DNA of 64,000 nucleotides from NCBI RefSeq assembly GCF_031181555.1, contig NZ_JAPSKQ010000013.1, forward strand, positions 1-64,000, in the 5' to 3' direction. Source of the stretch: Streptomyces sp. (GTDB lineage Bacteria; Actinomycetota; Actinomycetes; Streptomycetales; Streptomycetaceae). The first letter of the stretch is position 1; every line of letters begins with the position of its first letter. A model generated the notes under the pieces. It did not search any database and was not told where the DNA came from. It saw nothing but the letters and a program-made list of their open reading frames with translations. Of the stretch, positions 9,085 to 17,592 are shown one piece after another. The translations under genes were made by a program, and so were the position numbers.

Positions 9085-9393
9085 ATGCTGCCACCGGAAC
9101 TGCCTCCCCTGCCCGCGCTGACCCGCGCGGAGGCCGAGTTGATCGACCGTTACCTCGAGGTCGTCGACCTGCTCGGCCGCATCAACCCCGCCGCGGACGG
9201 TGACACCTATCGCGGACTGCGCGCCGCACAGGCGCTGGTCGGCAAGGCCGTCGCGCTGCGCGACGCGCTGACCGTGATGCACCGGCGCGGCGAGACCGAA
9301 CTGCACTGCGCCACACTGGTCCGGGCGCTGCGGGTACTGGACGGCGAACGGCGCACCGCCCGGCTCACCCTGCCGCCGGACCCCGGCTGTTGA
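9085..9393 (+). CDS. small conserved-looking protein of unknown function, partner of the ClpP-like gene
   Basis: A 102-residue soluble protein starting at ATG 9085, seven bases after the clpP-like stop, with GAGGTG at 9069-9075. It is predicted mostly helical (AEAELIDRYLEVVDLLGRI, RAAQALVGKAVALRDALTV, ATLVRALRVLDGERR) with a Pro-rich start (LPPELPPLPAL). There is no signal peptide, membrane segment or recognised motif. Tight linkage suggests co-translation and a shared role with the ClpP-like protein, perhaps as an adaptor or subunit stabiliser. I do not recognise the family. Confidence 0.65.
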   Translation: MLPPELPPLPALTRAEAELIDRYLEVVDLLGRINPAADGDTYRGLRAAQALVGKAVALRDALTVMHRRGETELHCATLVRALRVLDGERRTARLTLPPDPGC

Positions 9394-9784
9394 CGCCCGC
9401 TCCGGTCCGGGCGGCCGCCCTCGGCGGCGGTACGTCCGGAACCGGAGCTGAAACGGACCAAATGGCGTACCCCCATCCGGCGCAGATATGCCTGCTGTTT
9501 TCGGGTCGCCGAAGTTGCACAACACGCGTACCCGGAGGGCGGAATGGGGCATTCCGATGCTGGTCCGGGGCTCCCCGGCGCTCTTGACAACGACTCGAAC
9601 AGGAAGGTGTCCACCCGAACGGGTGAGTGGTGAGTAACAACACAAATCCCCGGTTCCATTGGGATTTCGGGCGGGTCATGGGCCAAGATCCCTGACTGAC
9701 GACAAGACCCCGCCGCCGCGGCGGGGCGATCCGGGCGGACGCCGAGTCCTGCCGCCGCCCGGATGACCGGTCGACAGGAGTGGA
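9394..9784. other. intergenic leader region upstream of the NlpC/P60 gene
   Basis: About 390 bp without a gene. It contains a TTGACA hexamer at 9584-9589 without a convincing -10, and a small hairpin AAATCCC/GGGATTT at 9644-9667. Two strong GC hairpins follow: CCCCGCCGC/GCGGCGGGG at 9708-9726 and ATCCGGGCGG/CCGCCCGGAT at 9729-9764. These may end transcription from the clpP-like operon or form the 5' part of the following leader. The stretch is visibly less GC-rich around 9450-9650. Confidence 0.5.
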
Positions 9785-9925
9785 TCGGCAGGAGTGGAGG
9801 ACCCAAGCACGACGGGTCGCCGGGACCTCGGTTCCGAGCAGCCCTTGGGGTGAAGCCGCACACGTGCGGCCGGGCAACTTCGCCAGCCCGAATCCGACAG
9901 GTCATCCTTCACAGGCGGCTGACGA
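9785..9925 (+). ncRNA. c-di-AMP riboswitch (ydaO-yuaA class)
   Basis: The leader of the NlpC/P60 gene carries hallmark segments of the ydaO-yuaA class: a 5' part with GGACCCAAGCACGACGGGTCGC, GAGCAGCCCTTGGGGTGAA around 9836-9853, and the 3' conserved CCCGAATCCGACAGGTCATCC at 9888-9908. In streptomycetes this class precedes cell-wall hydrolase genes such as rpfA and NlpC/P60 genes and generally turns them off when c-di-AMP is high. Boundaries are approximate. Confidence 0.85.
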
Positions 9926-9935
9926 AGGGTTGCGC

Positions 9936-10409
9936 ATGACTGCGCTCAATCGTGTCCCGTCTCTCATGGCCCGGGCCGGCACGGCCTCGGCCCTCACCCT
10001 GGCCGCCGTGGGCGGCTCGATCGTGGTCCCGGGTGCCGCCTCGGAGGCCTCGGCCGCGAGCGCGGCCACCAAGGCCCTGCAGGTCGCCGCTTCGAAGAAG
10101 GGCTCGCCCTACAAGTGGGGCGCCACCGGGCCGTACAGGTTCGACTGCTCCGGGCTCACCCTGTACTCGTTCAAGAAGGCGGGCAAGAAGCTGCCACGCA
10201 CCGCCGCACAGCAGTACAACAAGACGCACCGCGTCTCCGCCAAGAACCGCAAGGCGGGCGACCTGGTGTTCTTCCACTCGGGCAGCAACGTCTACCACGT
10301 CGGCATCTACGCGGGTAAGGACAAGATCTGGCACGCCCCGAAGACCGGGGACGTGGTGCGCCTGCAGAAGATCTGGACCCGCAGCGTCTGGTACGGCCGG
10401 GTCAAGTGA
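9936..10409 (+). CDS. secreted NlpC/P60-family peptidoglycan endopeptidase
   Basis: A 157-residue secreted cell-wall hydrolase. A Sec-type signal peptide covers about residues 1-42, ending SEASAAS. The catalytic domain follows directly: YKWGATGPYRFDCSGL (nucleophile Cys71), HVGIYAG (His121) and IWHAPKTG (third polar residue His133). There is no LysM, SH3 or coiled-coil targeting domain, so this is a minimal enzyme cleaving peptide stems of peptidoglycan. I use the ATG at 9936 just after the riboswitch. Control by c-di-AMP links wall remodelling to germination or osmotic state. Confidence 0.92.
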   Translation: MTALNRVPSLMARAGTASALTLAAVGGSIVVPGAASEASAASAATKALQVAASKKGSPYKWGATGPYRFDCSGLTLYSFKKAGKKLPRTAAQQYNKTHRVSAKNRKAGDLVFFHSGSNVYHVGIYAGKDKIWHAPKTGDVVRLQKIWTRSVWYGRVK

Positions 10410-10497
10410 CCCGCAAGTGACCCGCGGGGGCGGCGGCTCCCCGACGCGCCGCCGCCCCGCCGGGCATGACGGGCCTCAGCGGGTCACCCGTCACCGC

Positions 10498-11130
10498 ATG
10501 GCCGAGCACCGCCCCTGCACCGCGCGCAACGAGACCCCGCTGCGGCGCGCCGACCGCAACCTCGCCGGGCTGCTCCAGGAACTGCGGCCCACCCGGACGG
10601 GTGTGCAGATCCTCTTCGCCTTCCCGCTGTCGCTCGCGTTCACCTCACGCTTCGGCTCGCTCGACACGGTGCAGCGCGTCACCTGTGTCATCACCCTGCC
10701 GCTGGCCGTGCCCGCCGCCGCGCTGTTCACCGCGCCCGCCGCGCTGCACCGTTCGTTGTCCCAGCAGGGCGCCAGGCCGCGCACCGTGCGGGTTTCGTCG
10801 CGGCCGGCCGCGGCCGGCCGCGTGGTGCTGGTGTTCACGTCCAGCGGTTCGGTGCTGCTGGTGGTGGACGTGACGACCGGCGGGGCCGGGGGCATCGCCG
10901 CGGGAGCGGGCACCTTCGTCCTCTGTCTCGGCCTGTGGGGACTGCTCCCCCGGCTGGCGCGGCGCGTGACCCCGCAGCCGCGGGCGGAGGCCGCCGGGGC
11001 GGAGCCCGGGCCCCGCGGTGCCGCGTGGCCGTGCCGAAGCGGCCGCGGGCCGTTCACGCCGCGACGGCGTCTCGCCGGTCACCCCCTCGCGGTGACGGTC
11101 CCTACAGCTCCTGCCGGCCCGCCGCCGTGA
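10498..11130 (+). CDS. DUF6328-type integral membrane protein
   Basis: A 210-residue protein of unknown function. The core ETPLRRADRNLAGLLQELRPTRTGVQILFAFPLSLAF, then FGSLDTVQRVTC and FTAPAALHRSLSQQGARP, matches the DUF6328 family of actinobacterial membrane proteins with four predicted helices. The C-terminal ~50 residues (after LARRVTPQP) are low-complexity and rich in Pro, Gly and Ala. The stop overlaps the convergent ATPase gene by 29 bp, so the 3' end may be an extension of the usual frame. The ATG at 10498 lacks a strong ribosome site. Confidence 0.72.
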   Translation: MAEHRPCTARNETPLRRADRNLAGLLQELRPTRTGVQILFAFPLSLAFTSRFGSLDTVQRVTCVITLPLAVPAAALFTAPAALHRSLSQQGARPRTVRVSSRPAAAGRVVLVFTSSGSVLLVVDVTTGGAGGIAAGAGTFVLCLGLWGLLPRLARRVTPQPRAEAAGAEPGPRGAAWPCRSGRGPFTPRRRLAGHPLAVTVPTAPAGPPP

Positions 11131-11575
11131 CCGGTTCCGTGACCGGTTCCGCGACCGGGAGGGTCCACGGCAGTTCGACGGAGACGGTCTTGCCCCCCTC
11201 ACGCGTGGGGCGGACCCTGAGCCTCCCCCCGCATTCCGCGGTCAGGCAGCGGATGATGACCAGTCCGCGGCCGTTGTCCTGCTGGACCGCGGCGGGCAGC
11301 CGCTTGGGTAAGCGGGGATGGCTGTCGGTGACACCGACGTGCAACCGCTCGTCACGGTCGAGGACCACGTCCACCGTGAAGGTGGGTGACTGCCCCAGGG
11401 TGTGCTGTACGGCGTTGGTGGCGAGTTCGGAGACGATCAGCCGGACGGTGTCGGAGACGTCCGTGTCCGCCGGCATGCCCCACTCCGCCAGCATGTCCAC
11501 CACGTAGGCACGGGCCGCGGAGACCGAGGCGGGATCGCTCGGCAGAGTGACGGATGCTTCCAGATGGTCTGCCAT
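11102..11575 (-). CDS. anti-sigma-factor-like ATP-binding protein (RsbW/HATPase_c)
   Basis: A 157-residue single-domain GHKL ATPase like the many Streptomyces RsbW/SpoIIAB-type kinases. The N box is IVSELATNAVQHT, the G1 box GVTDSHPRLP and the G2 box QQDNGRGLVII. These proteins bind sigma factors or anti-anti-sigma factors. It is divergent from the XRE/DUF397 pair, a linkage common in streptomycetes and suggestive of a regulatory trio. The ATG 11575-11573 has GGGACG upstream at a generous distance. The C-terminus has a repeat VAEPVTEPVTAA. Confidence 0.85.
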   Translation of the reverse strand: MADHLEASVTLPSDPASVSAARAYVVDMLAEWGMPADTDVSDTVRLIVSELATNAVQHTLGQSPTFTVDVVLDRDERLHVGVTDSHPRLPKRLPAAVQQDNGRGLVIIRCLTAECGGRLRVRPTREGGKTVSVELPWTLPVAEPVTEPVTAAGRQEL

Positions 11576-11702
11576 GGCGACGTCGTCCCTTTCCCACGGG
11601 ACCGCAGCCCGACACGGAGCGGATGGTTCGAGTACGGTCCCGCACTGGTGCTTCGCCGCCAGACTGCCATCACCGCACGGCGCGGGGCGGCGATCCACCG
11701 GG

Positions 11703-11712
11703 ATATGCATAT
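11703..11712. promoter_or_regulatory. AT-rich palindrome in the ATPase/XRE promoter region
   Basis: The perfect palindrome ATATGCATAT sits inside GATATGCATATATC, about 75 bp upstream of the XRE start, in an otherwise GC-rich 211-bp divergent spacer. It could be an operator for the XRE protein or promoter DNA. Confidence 0.35.
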
Positions 11713-11786
11713 ATCTGTCGCCCAAAGCGGTGAACTCTGCGACGAAAGACCGTATGCGGGCGACCCGGAAGGAGTAAGGAGGCTCC

Positions 11787-12647
11787 ATGCAGCACGGTCC
11801 CGCGGTGCGCCGTCGGAAACTGGGCGCCGAACTGCGCACGCTGCGCACCTCGGCGGGGCTCACCAGTGGTGAGGCGGCCCGGCTGGTGGGCTGGCACCAG
11901 TCGAAGGTGAGCCGGATCGAGACCGGCACGAGCGGGGTGAAACCGGCCGACGTCCGGTTACTGCTCGACGCCTACGGCGTGGCCGACCCGCAGCTGCGGG
12001 AACTGCTGCTGGTGCTGTCGGGCTCCGGCGACGGCGACGGCCGGCACCACTGGTGGCACGCCTACCGCGGCGTACTGCCGCCGACCTACCGGGACTTCAT
12101 CAGTCTGGAGTCCCAGGCGAGCGCGATGCGCACCCTGGAGACCACGGTGATCCCCGGGCTGCTGCAGACGCCGGAGTACGCGCGGGCGGTGACGCAGGCC
12201 GCGCTGGAGGGCGCTTCGGAGGAGCGGCTGGACGCCCTGGTGGAGGTGCGGCTGGCCCGGCAGGACGTGCTGCGGGCGGATCCTCCGCTGGAGTTGAGCG
12301 CGGTCCTGGACGAGGCGGTGCTGCGCCGGGAGGTCGGCGGTCCCGGTGTGATGGCCCGCCAGCTGGCGCGGCTGGTCGAGGCGGCCCGGCTGCCCCAAGT
12401 GCGGTTGCAGGTGCTGCCGTTCACCGCCGGAGCGCACATCGGCGTCACCGGCCCTTTCGTAATCTTCTCATTTTCGCGCACTTCTGATCTGGATGTGGTT
12501 GTTCTCGACCACTTGACGAGTAGCCTCTATCTGGAGCGGAAAGAAGACCTCCGGGCCTACTCGGAGGCCTTCAACGCCCTTTCGATCCACGCCCTTTCAC
12601 CCGAGGACTCGTTGGATTTCATCGCCGGTACAGCCGCCGGCGCGTAA
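11787..12647 (+). CDS. XRE-family regulator with DUF5753 domain, TTA codon present
   Basis: A 286-residue regulator. The helix-turn-helix is at about residues 12-65 (LGAELRTLRTSAGLTSGEAARLVGWHQSKVSRIETG), and the rest is the DUF5753 domain typical of Streptomyces WhiJ-like regulators (YRDFISLESQASAMRTLETTVIPGLLQTPEYARA). Leu58 in ADVRLLLDAYG is encoded by TTA (11958-11960), so translation should depend on the bldA leucyl-tRNA. GGAGG lies just before the ATG. Around 12455-12560 codon use turns AT-rich (TCA, TTT, AGT), unlike the rest. The DUF397 gene follows after nine bases. Confidence 0.9.
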   Translation: MQHGPAVRRRKLGAELRTLRTSAGLTSGEAARLVGWHQSKVSRIETGTSGVKPADVRLLLDAYGVADPQLRELLLVLSGSGDGDGRHHWWHAYRGVLPPTYRDFISLESQASAMRTLETTVIPGLLQTPEYARAVTQAALEGASEERLDALVEVRLARQDVLRADPPLELSAVLDEAVLRREVGGPGVMARQLARLVEAARLPQVRLQVLPFTAGAHIGVTGPFVIFSFSRTSDLDVVVLDHLTSSLYLERKEDLRAYSEAFNALSIHALSPEDSLDFIAGTAAGA

Positions 12648-12656
12648 GGAGGCACG

Positions 12657-12881
12657 ATGCCTGCACCGCCTCGGACCGTTCCTTCCAGCCTCGACCTGCA
12701 CGGTGTGCGGTGGCTGCGCAGCAGCTACAGCACGGGCGCGAACAACTGCGTCGAGACGGCCCGGCCGGCCTTCGGCCCCCTGGCCGGACTGCTCGCCGTG
12801 CGCGACTCCAAGGCCCCGGCCGGGCCCGCGCTGCTCTTCTCCCCCGGGAGCTGGGCGGAGTTCGTGACCGCGGTCCGCTGA
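12657..12881 (+). CDS. DUF397-domain small protein
   Basis: A 74-residue DUF397 protein: LHGVRWLRSSYSTGANNCVETA is the diagnostic start, then VRDSKAPAGPALLFSPGSWAEFV. DUF397 genes nearly always follow an XRE/DUF5753 gene in streptomycetes, where the pair resembles a toxin-antitoxin or regulator/effector couple. AAGGAGG at 12645-12651 gives a strong ribosome site for ATG 12657. Confidence 0.9.
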   Translation: MPAPPRTVPSSLDLHGVRWLRSSYSTGANNCVETARPAFGPLAGLLAVRDSKAPAGPALLFSPGSWAEFVTAVR

Positions 12882-12949
12882 TCACCGGTCGTCCGACGAC
12901 CCGACCGATCAGCCCTTCGCCGGGCGACGCACGGCCGTGCCACGCCGAC

Positions 12950-14077
12950 TCATGGCCGCGTTTCGCCGATCACCCGTACAGCGCGTTCGATCTCTGCCCC
13001 GGACAGGTCCGCGCGGGCGGTCAGTCTGAGCCGTGAGATGCCGTCGGGCACGGAAGGAGGACGGAAGCAGCCCACGGACAGGCCGGCCGCCCGGCAGTCG
13101 GCCGCCCATCGCACGGCCTGCTCCGGGGAAGGGGCGCGCACGGAGACGACCGCGGCGTCCGGGCGCACCGCTCCCAGCCCCGCGGCCGTCAGCCGGGTGT
13201 GCAGCTCGCGCGCCACCTCGCCCGCCCGTGCCGCGCGCCCGGGTTCGCGGCGCAGCAGCCGCAGCGCCGCCAGGGCCGCCCCCGCCGCCGCGGGGGCCAG
13301 ACCCGTGTCGAAGATGAACGTCCGTGCCGCGTTGACCAGGTGCTCGATCACCCGGGCCGGGCCGAGCACCGCCCCGCCCTGACTGCCGAGCGACTTGGAC
13401 AGCGTGACCGTCACGACGACGTCGTCGGCGCCCGCGATCCCCGCCGCGTGCGGGGCGCCCCGGCCGCCGTCGCCGAGCACGCCGAGGCCGTGGGCGTCGT
13501 CGAGCACCAGCCCCGCACCGTGCTCCCGGCACGCCTCGGCCAGCGCGGCGAGCGGGGCGGCGTCGCCGTCCACCGAGAAGACCGTGTCGGAGACGGCGAC
13601 GGCCGGTCCGTCGTGCGCGTCCAGTGCCTTGCGCACCGCGTCGGGGTCGGCGTGCGCGGCGACCTGTGTCGTACCGCGGGCCAGCCGGCAGCCGTCGATG
13701 AGCGAGGCGTGGTTGCCCGCGTCGGAGACGATCAGGGAGCCGTGCGGGGCCAGCGCGGTGACCGCGGCGAGGTTGGCCGCGTAACCGGAGGAGAAGACCA
13801 GGGCCGCCTCGAAACCGCAGAAGCCGGCCAGCTCGCGCTCCAGCTCGGCGTGGAGTTCGGTGGTGCCGGTGACGAGCCGTGAGCCGGTGGCTCCGCCGCC
13901 CCAGGTCCGCGCGGCCCGTGCCGCGCCCTCGGTGACCTCGGGATGACGGGCCAGGCCGAGGTAGTCGTTGCTCGCCAGGTCGAGGAGGGGCGCGTCGGCC
14001 GCCCGCGGGCGCAGCGTCCGCACGAGTCCGGCGCGGCGGCGCAGATCCGCCTGCTCGTCGATCCAGCCGAACGCCAT
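12950..14077 (-). CDS. bioF: 8-amino-7-oxononanoate synthase
   Basis: A 375-residue PLP enzyme that condenses pimeloyl-ACP (or -CoA) with L-alanine in the first committed ring-forming step of biotin synthesis. Family features: [64 protein letters not shown] and the PLP lysine in [11 protein letters not shown]. The length is normal. It is divergent from bioB with 147 bp between, so the two transcripts probably share a control site. Confidence 0.93.
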   Translation of the reverse strand: MAFGWIDEQADLRRRAGLVRTLRPRAADAPLLDLASNDYLGLARHPEVTEGAARAARTWGGGATGSRLVTGTTELHAELERELAGFCGFEAALVFSSGYAANLAAVTALAPHGSLIVSDAGNHASLIDGCRLARGTTQVAAHADPDAVRKALDAHDGPAVAVSDTVFSVDGDAAPLAALAEACREHGAGLVLDDAHGLGVLGDGGRGAPHAAGIAGADDVVVTVTLSKSLGSQGGAVLGPARVIEHLVNAARTFIFDTGLAPAAAGAALAALRLLRREPGRAARAGEVARELHTRLTAAGLGAVRPDAAVVSVRAPSPEQAVRWAADCRAAGLSVGCFRPPSVPDGISRLRLTARADLSGAEIERAVRVIGETRP

Positions 14078-14138
14078 GGGTCCTCCGGGGCTTTTGTAGG
14101 CAGTGCACAGACACTAGCGGGACGGCCGACGGACCACT

Positions 14139-14156
14139 GTGTGGCAATACCCACAC
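14139..14156. promoter_or_regulatory. inverted repeat between bioF and bioB
   Basis: GTGTGG and CCACAC flank the 6-bp spacer CAATAC, about midway in the divergent promoter region (62 bp from bioF, 69 bp from bioB). The position fits a biotin-responsive repressor site. Actinobacteria use TetR-type BioQ rather than BirA for this, but I cannot match a known consensus. Confidence 0.4.
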
Positions 14157-14224
14157 CTCGAAGCGGCTCTGTTGTACGAACTCTCCTTGGCCCGAGCGGG
14201 TCGAGTAGGACAGGATCGGCTCTC

Positions 14225-15451
14225 ATGGACCTGCTGAACACGCTGGTGGACAAGGGGCTTCGGCGCGAGACGCCGACCCGTGGGGAAGCGCTGGCCGTCC
14301 TCGCGACGTCCGACGACGACCTGCTCGACGTGGTGGCCGCGGCCGGGAAGGTGCGGCGGCACTGGTTCGGCCGACGGGTGAAACTCAACTATCTGGTCAA
14401 CCTCAAGTCCGGCCTGTGCCCGGAGGACTGCTCCTACTGTTCCCAGCGGCTCGGCTCCAAGGCCGACATCCTGAAGTACACCTGGCTCAAGCCGGACGAG
14501 GCGTCGAAGGCCGCCGCCGCCGGACTCGCGGGCGGTGCGAAGCGGGTGTGCCTGGTGGCCAGCGGTCGCGGTCCGACCGACCGCGACGTGGACCGGGTCT
14601 CCGACACCATCAAGGCGATCAAGGAGCAGAACGAGGGCGTCGAGGTGTGCGCCTGCCTCGGCCTGCTCTCCGACGGCCAGGCCGAACGGCTGCGCGAGGC
14701 GGGCGCGGACGCCTACAACCACAACCTCAACACCTCCGAGTCCACCTACGGGGACATCACCACCACGCACACCTACGCCGATCGCGTGGACACCGTGCAG
14801 AAGGCGCACGCGGCGGGGCTCTCCGCCTGCTCCGGGCTGATCGCCGGTATGGGCGAGTCCGACGAGGACCTGGTCGACGTGGTCTTCGCGCTGCGCGAGC
14901 TGGACCCGGACTCGGTACCGGTCAACTTCCTGATCCCGATGGAGGGCACCCCGCTGGCGAAGGACTGGCACCTGACGCCGCAGCGGTGCCTGCGGATCCT
15001 GGCGATGGTGCGGTTCGTCTGCCCGGACGTCGAGGTGCGGATCGCGGGCGGCCGCGAGGTGCACCTGCGCACGATGCAGCCGCTCGCGCTCCACCTGGCC
15101 AACTCGATCTTCCTCGGCGACTACCTCACCAGTGAGGGCCAGGCGGGCAGGGCCGACCTGGAGATGATCGCGGACGCCGGGTTCGAGGTGGAGGGCACCG
15201 ACCGGGTGACCCTGCCGGAGCACCGGGCGGGCGGCGGATGCGGCTCGCACGAGGGCGACGGGTGCGGGACGCACGAAGGCGCCGGGTGCGGGACGCACGA
15301 GGGCGGCGGGGTGTGCGGTGCGGCACCGGCGGGTGCGGGCTCCTGTGCGGGTACGGACGGGGAGACCGTGCGCCGGGCCGACGAGCCGCGCACCGATCTG
15401 GTCGCCGTCCGCCGCCGGGGCGCCGGAACGGACCTCGCGCCCAATGCCTGA
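14225..15451 (+). CDS. bioB: biotin synthase with Cys/His-repeat C-terminal tail
   Basis: A radical-SAM enzyme that inserts sulfur into dethiobiotin. The iron-sulfur cysteines are Cys65, Cys69 and Cys72 in [12 protein letters not shown], and the second-cluster region and barrel motifs ([42 protein letters not shown]) are intact. The enzyme proper ends near residue 333. Beyond it, residues 338-361 are three 8-residue repeats of the form GCGTHEGx, followed by more Cys-containing and disordered sequence to residue 408. The ATG at 14225 matches the family start. It overlaps bioA by eight bases. Confidence 0.95.
   Translation: MDLLNTLVDKGLRRETPTRGEALAVLATSDDDLLDVVAAAGKVRRHWFGRRVKLNYLVNLKSGLCPEDCSYCSQRLGSKADILKYTWLKPDEASKAAAAGLAGGAKRVCLVASGRGPTDRDVDRVSDTIKAIKEQNEGVEVCACLGLLSDGQAERLREAGADAYNHNLNTSESTYGDITTTHTYADRVDTVQKAHAAGLSACSGLIAGMGESDEDLVDVVFALRELDPDSVPVNFLIPMEGTPLAKDWHLTPQRCLRILAMVRFVCPDVEVRIAGGREVHLRTMQPLALHLANSIFLGDYLTSEGQAGRADLEMIADAGFEVEGTDRVTLPEHRAGGGCGSHEGDGCGTHEGAGCGTHEGGGVCGAAPAGAGSCAGTDGETVRRADEPRTDLVAVRRRGAGTDLAPNA
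15236..15307 (+). repeat. three 24-bp tandem repeats in bioB
   Basis: Units at 15236-15259, 15260-15283 and 15284-15307 encode [16 protein letters not shown] and GCGTHEGG. The copies differ at few positions, which indicates recent expansion or gene conversion. The products are spaced Cys and His residues that look metal-binding. Confidence 0.9.
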
Positions 15452-16724
15452 GCTCTCCCTCGCCGGACTGCTGGAGCTCGACCGGCGGCACGTCTGGCAT
15501 CCGTACGGGCCCATGCCGGGCCGCCGGGAACCGCTCGTCGTGGAGTCGGCGAGCGGGGTGCGGCTGAAGCTCGCCGACGGTTCGGGCGAGCTGGTCGACG
15601 GGATGTCGTCCTGGTGGTCGGCGATCCACGGCTACAACCACCCGGTACTGAACGAGGCCGCCCGCGAGCAGCTCGCGCGGATGAGCCATGTGATGTTCGG
15701 CGGGCTCACGCACGAGCCCGCCGTCCGGCTGGCGAAGCTCCTCGTCGACGTGTCGCCCGACGGCCTGGAGCACGTCTTCCTCGCCGACTCGGGATCGGTG
15801 TCGGTCGAGGTCGCGGTCAAGATGTGCCTGCAGTACTGGCGTTCGCTGGGCCGGCCGGAGAAGCGGCGGCTGCTGACCTGGCGGGGCGGCTACCACGGCG
15901 ACACCTGGCAGCCGATGTCCGTGTGCGACCCCGAGGGCGGGATGCACGAGCTGTGGACCGGGGTGCTGCCGCGTCAGGTGTTCGCCGAGGCCCCGCCCGC
16001 CGCGTACGAGGAGTCCTACGCCGACCGTCTGCGGGAGATGGTCGAACGGCACGCCGGTGAGCTGGCCGCGGTGATCGTGGAGCCGGTGGTGCAGGGCGCG
16101 GGCGGGATGCGGTTCCACTCCCCCGCGTATCTGCGGGTGCTGCGCGAGGCGTGCGACGCGCACGACGTGCTGCTGGTGTTCGACGAGATCGCGACCGGGT
16201 TCGGGCGCACGGGTGCCCTGTTCGCGGCGGACCACGCGGCGGTGGCCCCGGACGTGATGTGCGTGGGCAAGGCGCTGACCGGCGGCTATCTGACCATGGC
16301 GGCGACGCTGTGCACCGCGCGGGTGGCCGACGGCATCTCGCGCGGTGAGGTGCCGGTGCTGGCGCACGGGCCGACGTTCATGGGCAACCCGCTGGCGGCG
16401 GCCGTGGCCTGTGCCTCCGTCGAGCTGCTGCTCGGACAGGACTGGCGCGCGGAGGTCAAGCGGATCGAGGCGGGCCTGCGGGACGGGCTGGCGCCGGCGG
16501 CACGGCTGCCGGGGGTCCGGGACGTGCGGGTGCTGGGCGCCATCGGTGTCGTCCAGCTCGATCACGCCGTGGACATGGACGCGGCCACCCGGGCCGCGGT
16601 GCGCGAAGGTGTGTGGCTGCGGCCGTTCCGGGACCTGATCTACACCATGCCGCCGTACGTCACGGGCGACGCGGACGTGGCGCTGATCGCGCGGGCGGTG
16701 TGTGCGGCCGCGGAGGAGGGATGA
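15444..16724 (+). CDS. bioA: adenosylmethionine--8-amino-7-oxononanoate transaminase
   Basis: A 426-residue class III aminotransferase that makes 7,8-diaminopelargonate using SAM as amino donor. Signatures: [10 protein letters not shown] at the N-terminus, [40 protein letters not shown] and the PLP lysine in [14 protein letters not shown] 15444 overlaps the bioB stop by eight bases, which argues for coupling and against the longer upstream frame. The bioD ATG follows one base after the stop. Confidence 0.95.
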   Translation: MPELSLAGLLELDRRHVWHPYGPMPGRREPLVVESASGVRLKLADGSGELVDGMSSWWSAIHGYNHPVLNEAAREQLARMSHVMFGGLTHEPAVRLAKLLVDVSPDGLEHVFLADSGSVSVEVAVKMCLQYWRSLGRPEKRRLLTWRGGYHGDTWQPMSVCDPEGGMHELWTGVLPRQVFAEAPPAAYEESYADRLREMVERHAGELAAVIVEPVVQGAGGMRFHSPAYLRVLREACDAHDVLLVFDEIATGFGRTGALFAADHAAVAPDVMCVGKALTGGYLTMAATLCTARVADGISRGEVPVLAHGPTFMGNPLAAAVACASVELLLGQDWRAEVKRIEAGLRDGLAPAARLPGVRDVRVLGAIGVVQLDHAVDMDAATRAAVREGVWLRPFRDLIYTMPPYVTGDADVALIARAVCAAAEEG

Positions 16725-16725
16725 C

Positions 16726-17442
16726 ATGCCGGTACTGGTGATCACGGGCACGGGCACCGAGGTCGGCAAGACGGTGGTGACGGCCGCGGTCGCGGCGACG
16801 GCGTTGTCGGCCGGCCGGTCGGTGGCCGTGCTGAAGGCGGCGCAGACGGGCGTGGGACCCGACGAGCCCGGGGACGCCGACGAGGTCGCCCGGCTCGCCG
16901 GTGCCGTGACGGCGGACGAACTCGCCCGCTATCCGGATCCGTTGGCGCCGGCCACGGCCGCCCGCCGGGCCGGCCGGGCACCGGTGCATCCGCACGACGT
17001 CGCCGAACGGGCCGCCAAGCTGGCCACCGAGCACGATCTGGTGCTGGTGGAGGGCGCGGGCGGGCTGCTCGTGCGGTTCGACGCGGCCGGCGGGACGCTG
17101 GCGGACGCGGCGGGGCTGCTGGCGGCGCCGGTGCTGGTGGTGGCGTCGGCGGGTCTCGGCACCCTCAACGCCACCGAGCTGACGACCCGTGAGCTGCGCG
17201 GACGCGGGCTCGATCCGGCGGGGGTCGTGATCGGCAGCTGGCCCGCACAGCCCGATCTGGCCTCGCGCTGCAATCTGCTGGACCTGCCGGACGTGACCGG
17301 GGTCCCGCTGCTGGGCGCGGTACCGGCCGGGTCGGCGGCCCTGGACCCGGCCGGCTTCCGGGCGTCGGCACCGCACTGGCTGGCGCCCCGGCTGGACGGG
17401 ACGTGGGACGCGGAGGCGTTCCGGGTGCGGGAGGCCCCCTGA
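16726..17442 (+). CDS. bioD: dethiobiotin synthetase
   Basis: A 238-residue ATP-dependent carboxylase that closes the ureido ring. The P-loop GTGTEVGKT is at residues 8-16, with [19 protein letters not shown] and a GTLNATELT segment as in BioD. GGAGGAGGG at 16712-16720 precedes the ATG. It is the last gene of bioB-bioA-bioD; with bioF opposite, the four late biotin steps are complete in this window. Confidence 0.95.
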   Translation: MPVLVITGTGTEVGKTVVTAAVAATALSAGRSVAVLKAAQTGVGPDEPGDADEVARLAGAVTADELARYPDPLAPATAARRAGRAPVHPHDVAERAAKLATEHDLVLVEGAGGLLVRFDAAGGTLADAAGLLAAPVLVVASAGLGTLNATELTTRELRGRGLDPAGVVIGSWPAQPDLASRCNLLDLPDVTGVPLLGAVPAGSAALDPAGFRASAPHWLAPRLDGTWDAEAFRVREAP

Positions 17443-17447
17443 CGGCG

Positions 17448-17501
17448 GCGGGAGGCGCGCGGGAAACACCCCGGCGGCGGGGAGGTGCGAGCGCCTCCCG
17501 C
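17448..17501 (+). terminator. inverted repeat after the bio operon
   Basis: GCGGGAGGCGC (17448-17458) and GCGCCTCCCGC (17491-17501) are perfectly complementary over 11 bp with a 32-base loop that itself contains a small CCCCGG/GGGG fold. It lies six bases after the bioD stop and may slow or end transcription before the methyltransferase gene. Confidence 0.5.
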
Positions 17502-17592
17502 GGGGGAGAATCGCGGTGAGGCCCGTCCCGGGGAGGACCCCGTGCCTCCCCGGCCTTCCGGCTTCTTCCCCATGAGCAGGGAGGTACCCGCC

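Noticed and set aside
10410-10497. ABC or transporter partner for the NlpC/P60 gene
   Set aside because: The spacer is 88 bp without a gene, and the DUF6328 gene shows no functional link.
14078-14224. Biotin-gene riboswitch
   Set aside because: Only a simple dyad is visible; no known riboswitch class pattern fits.
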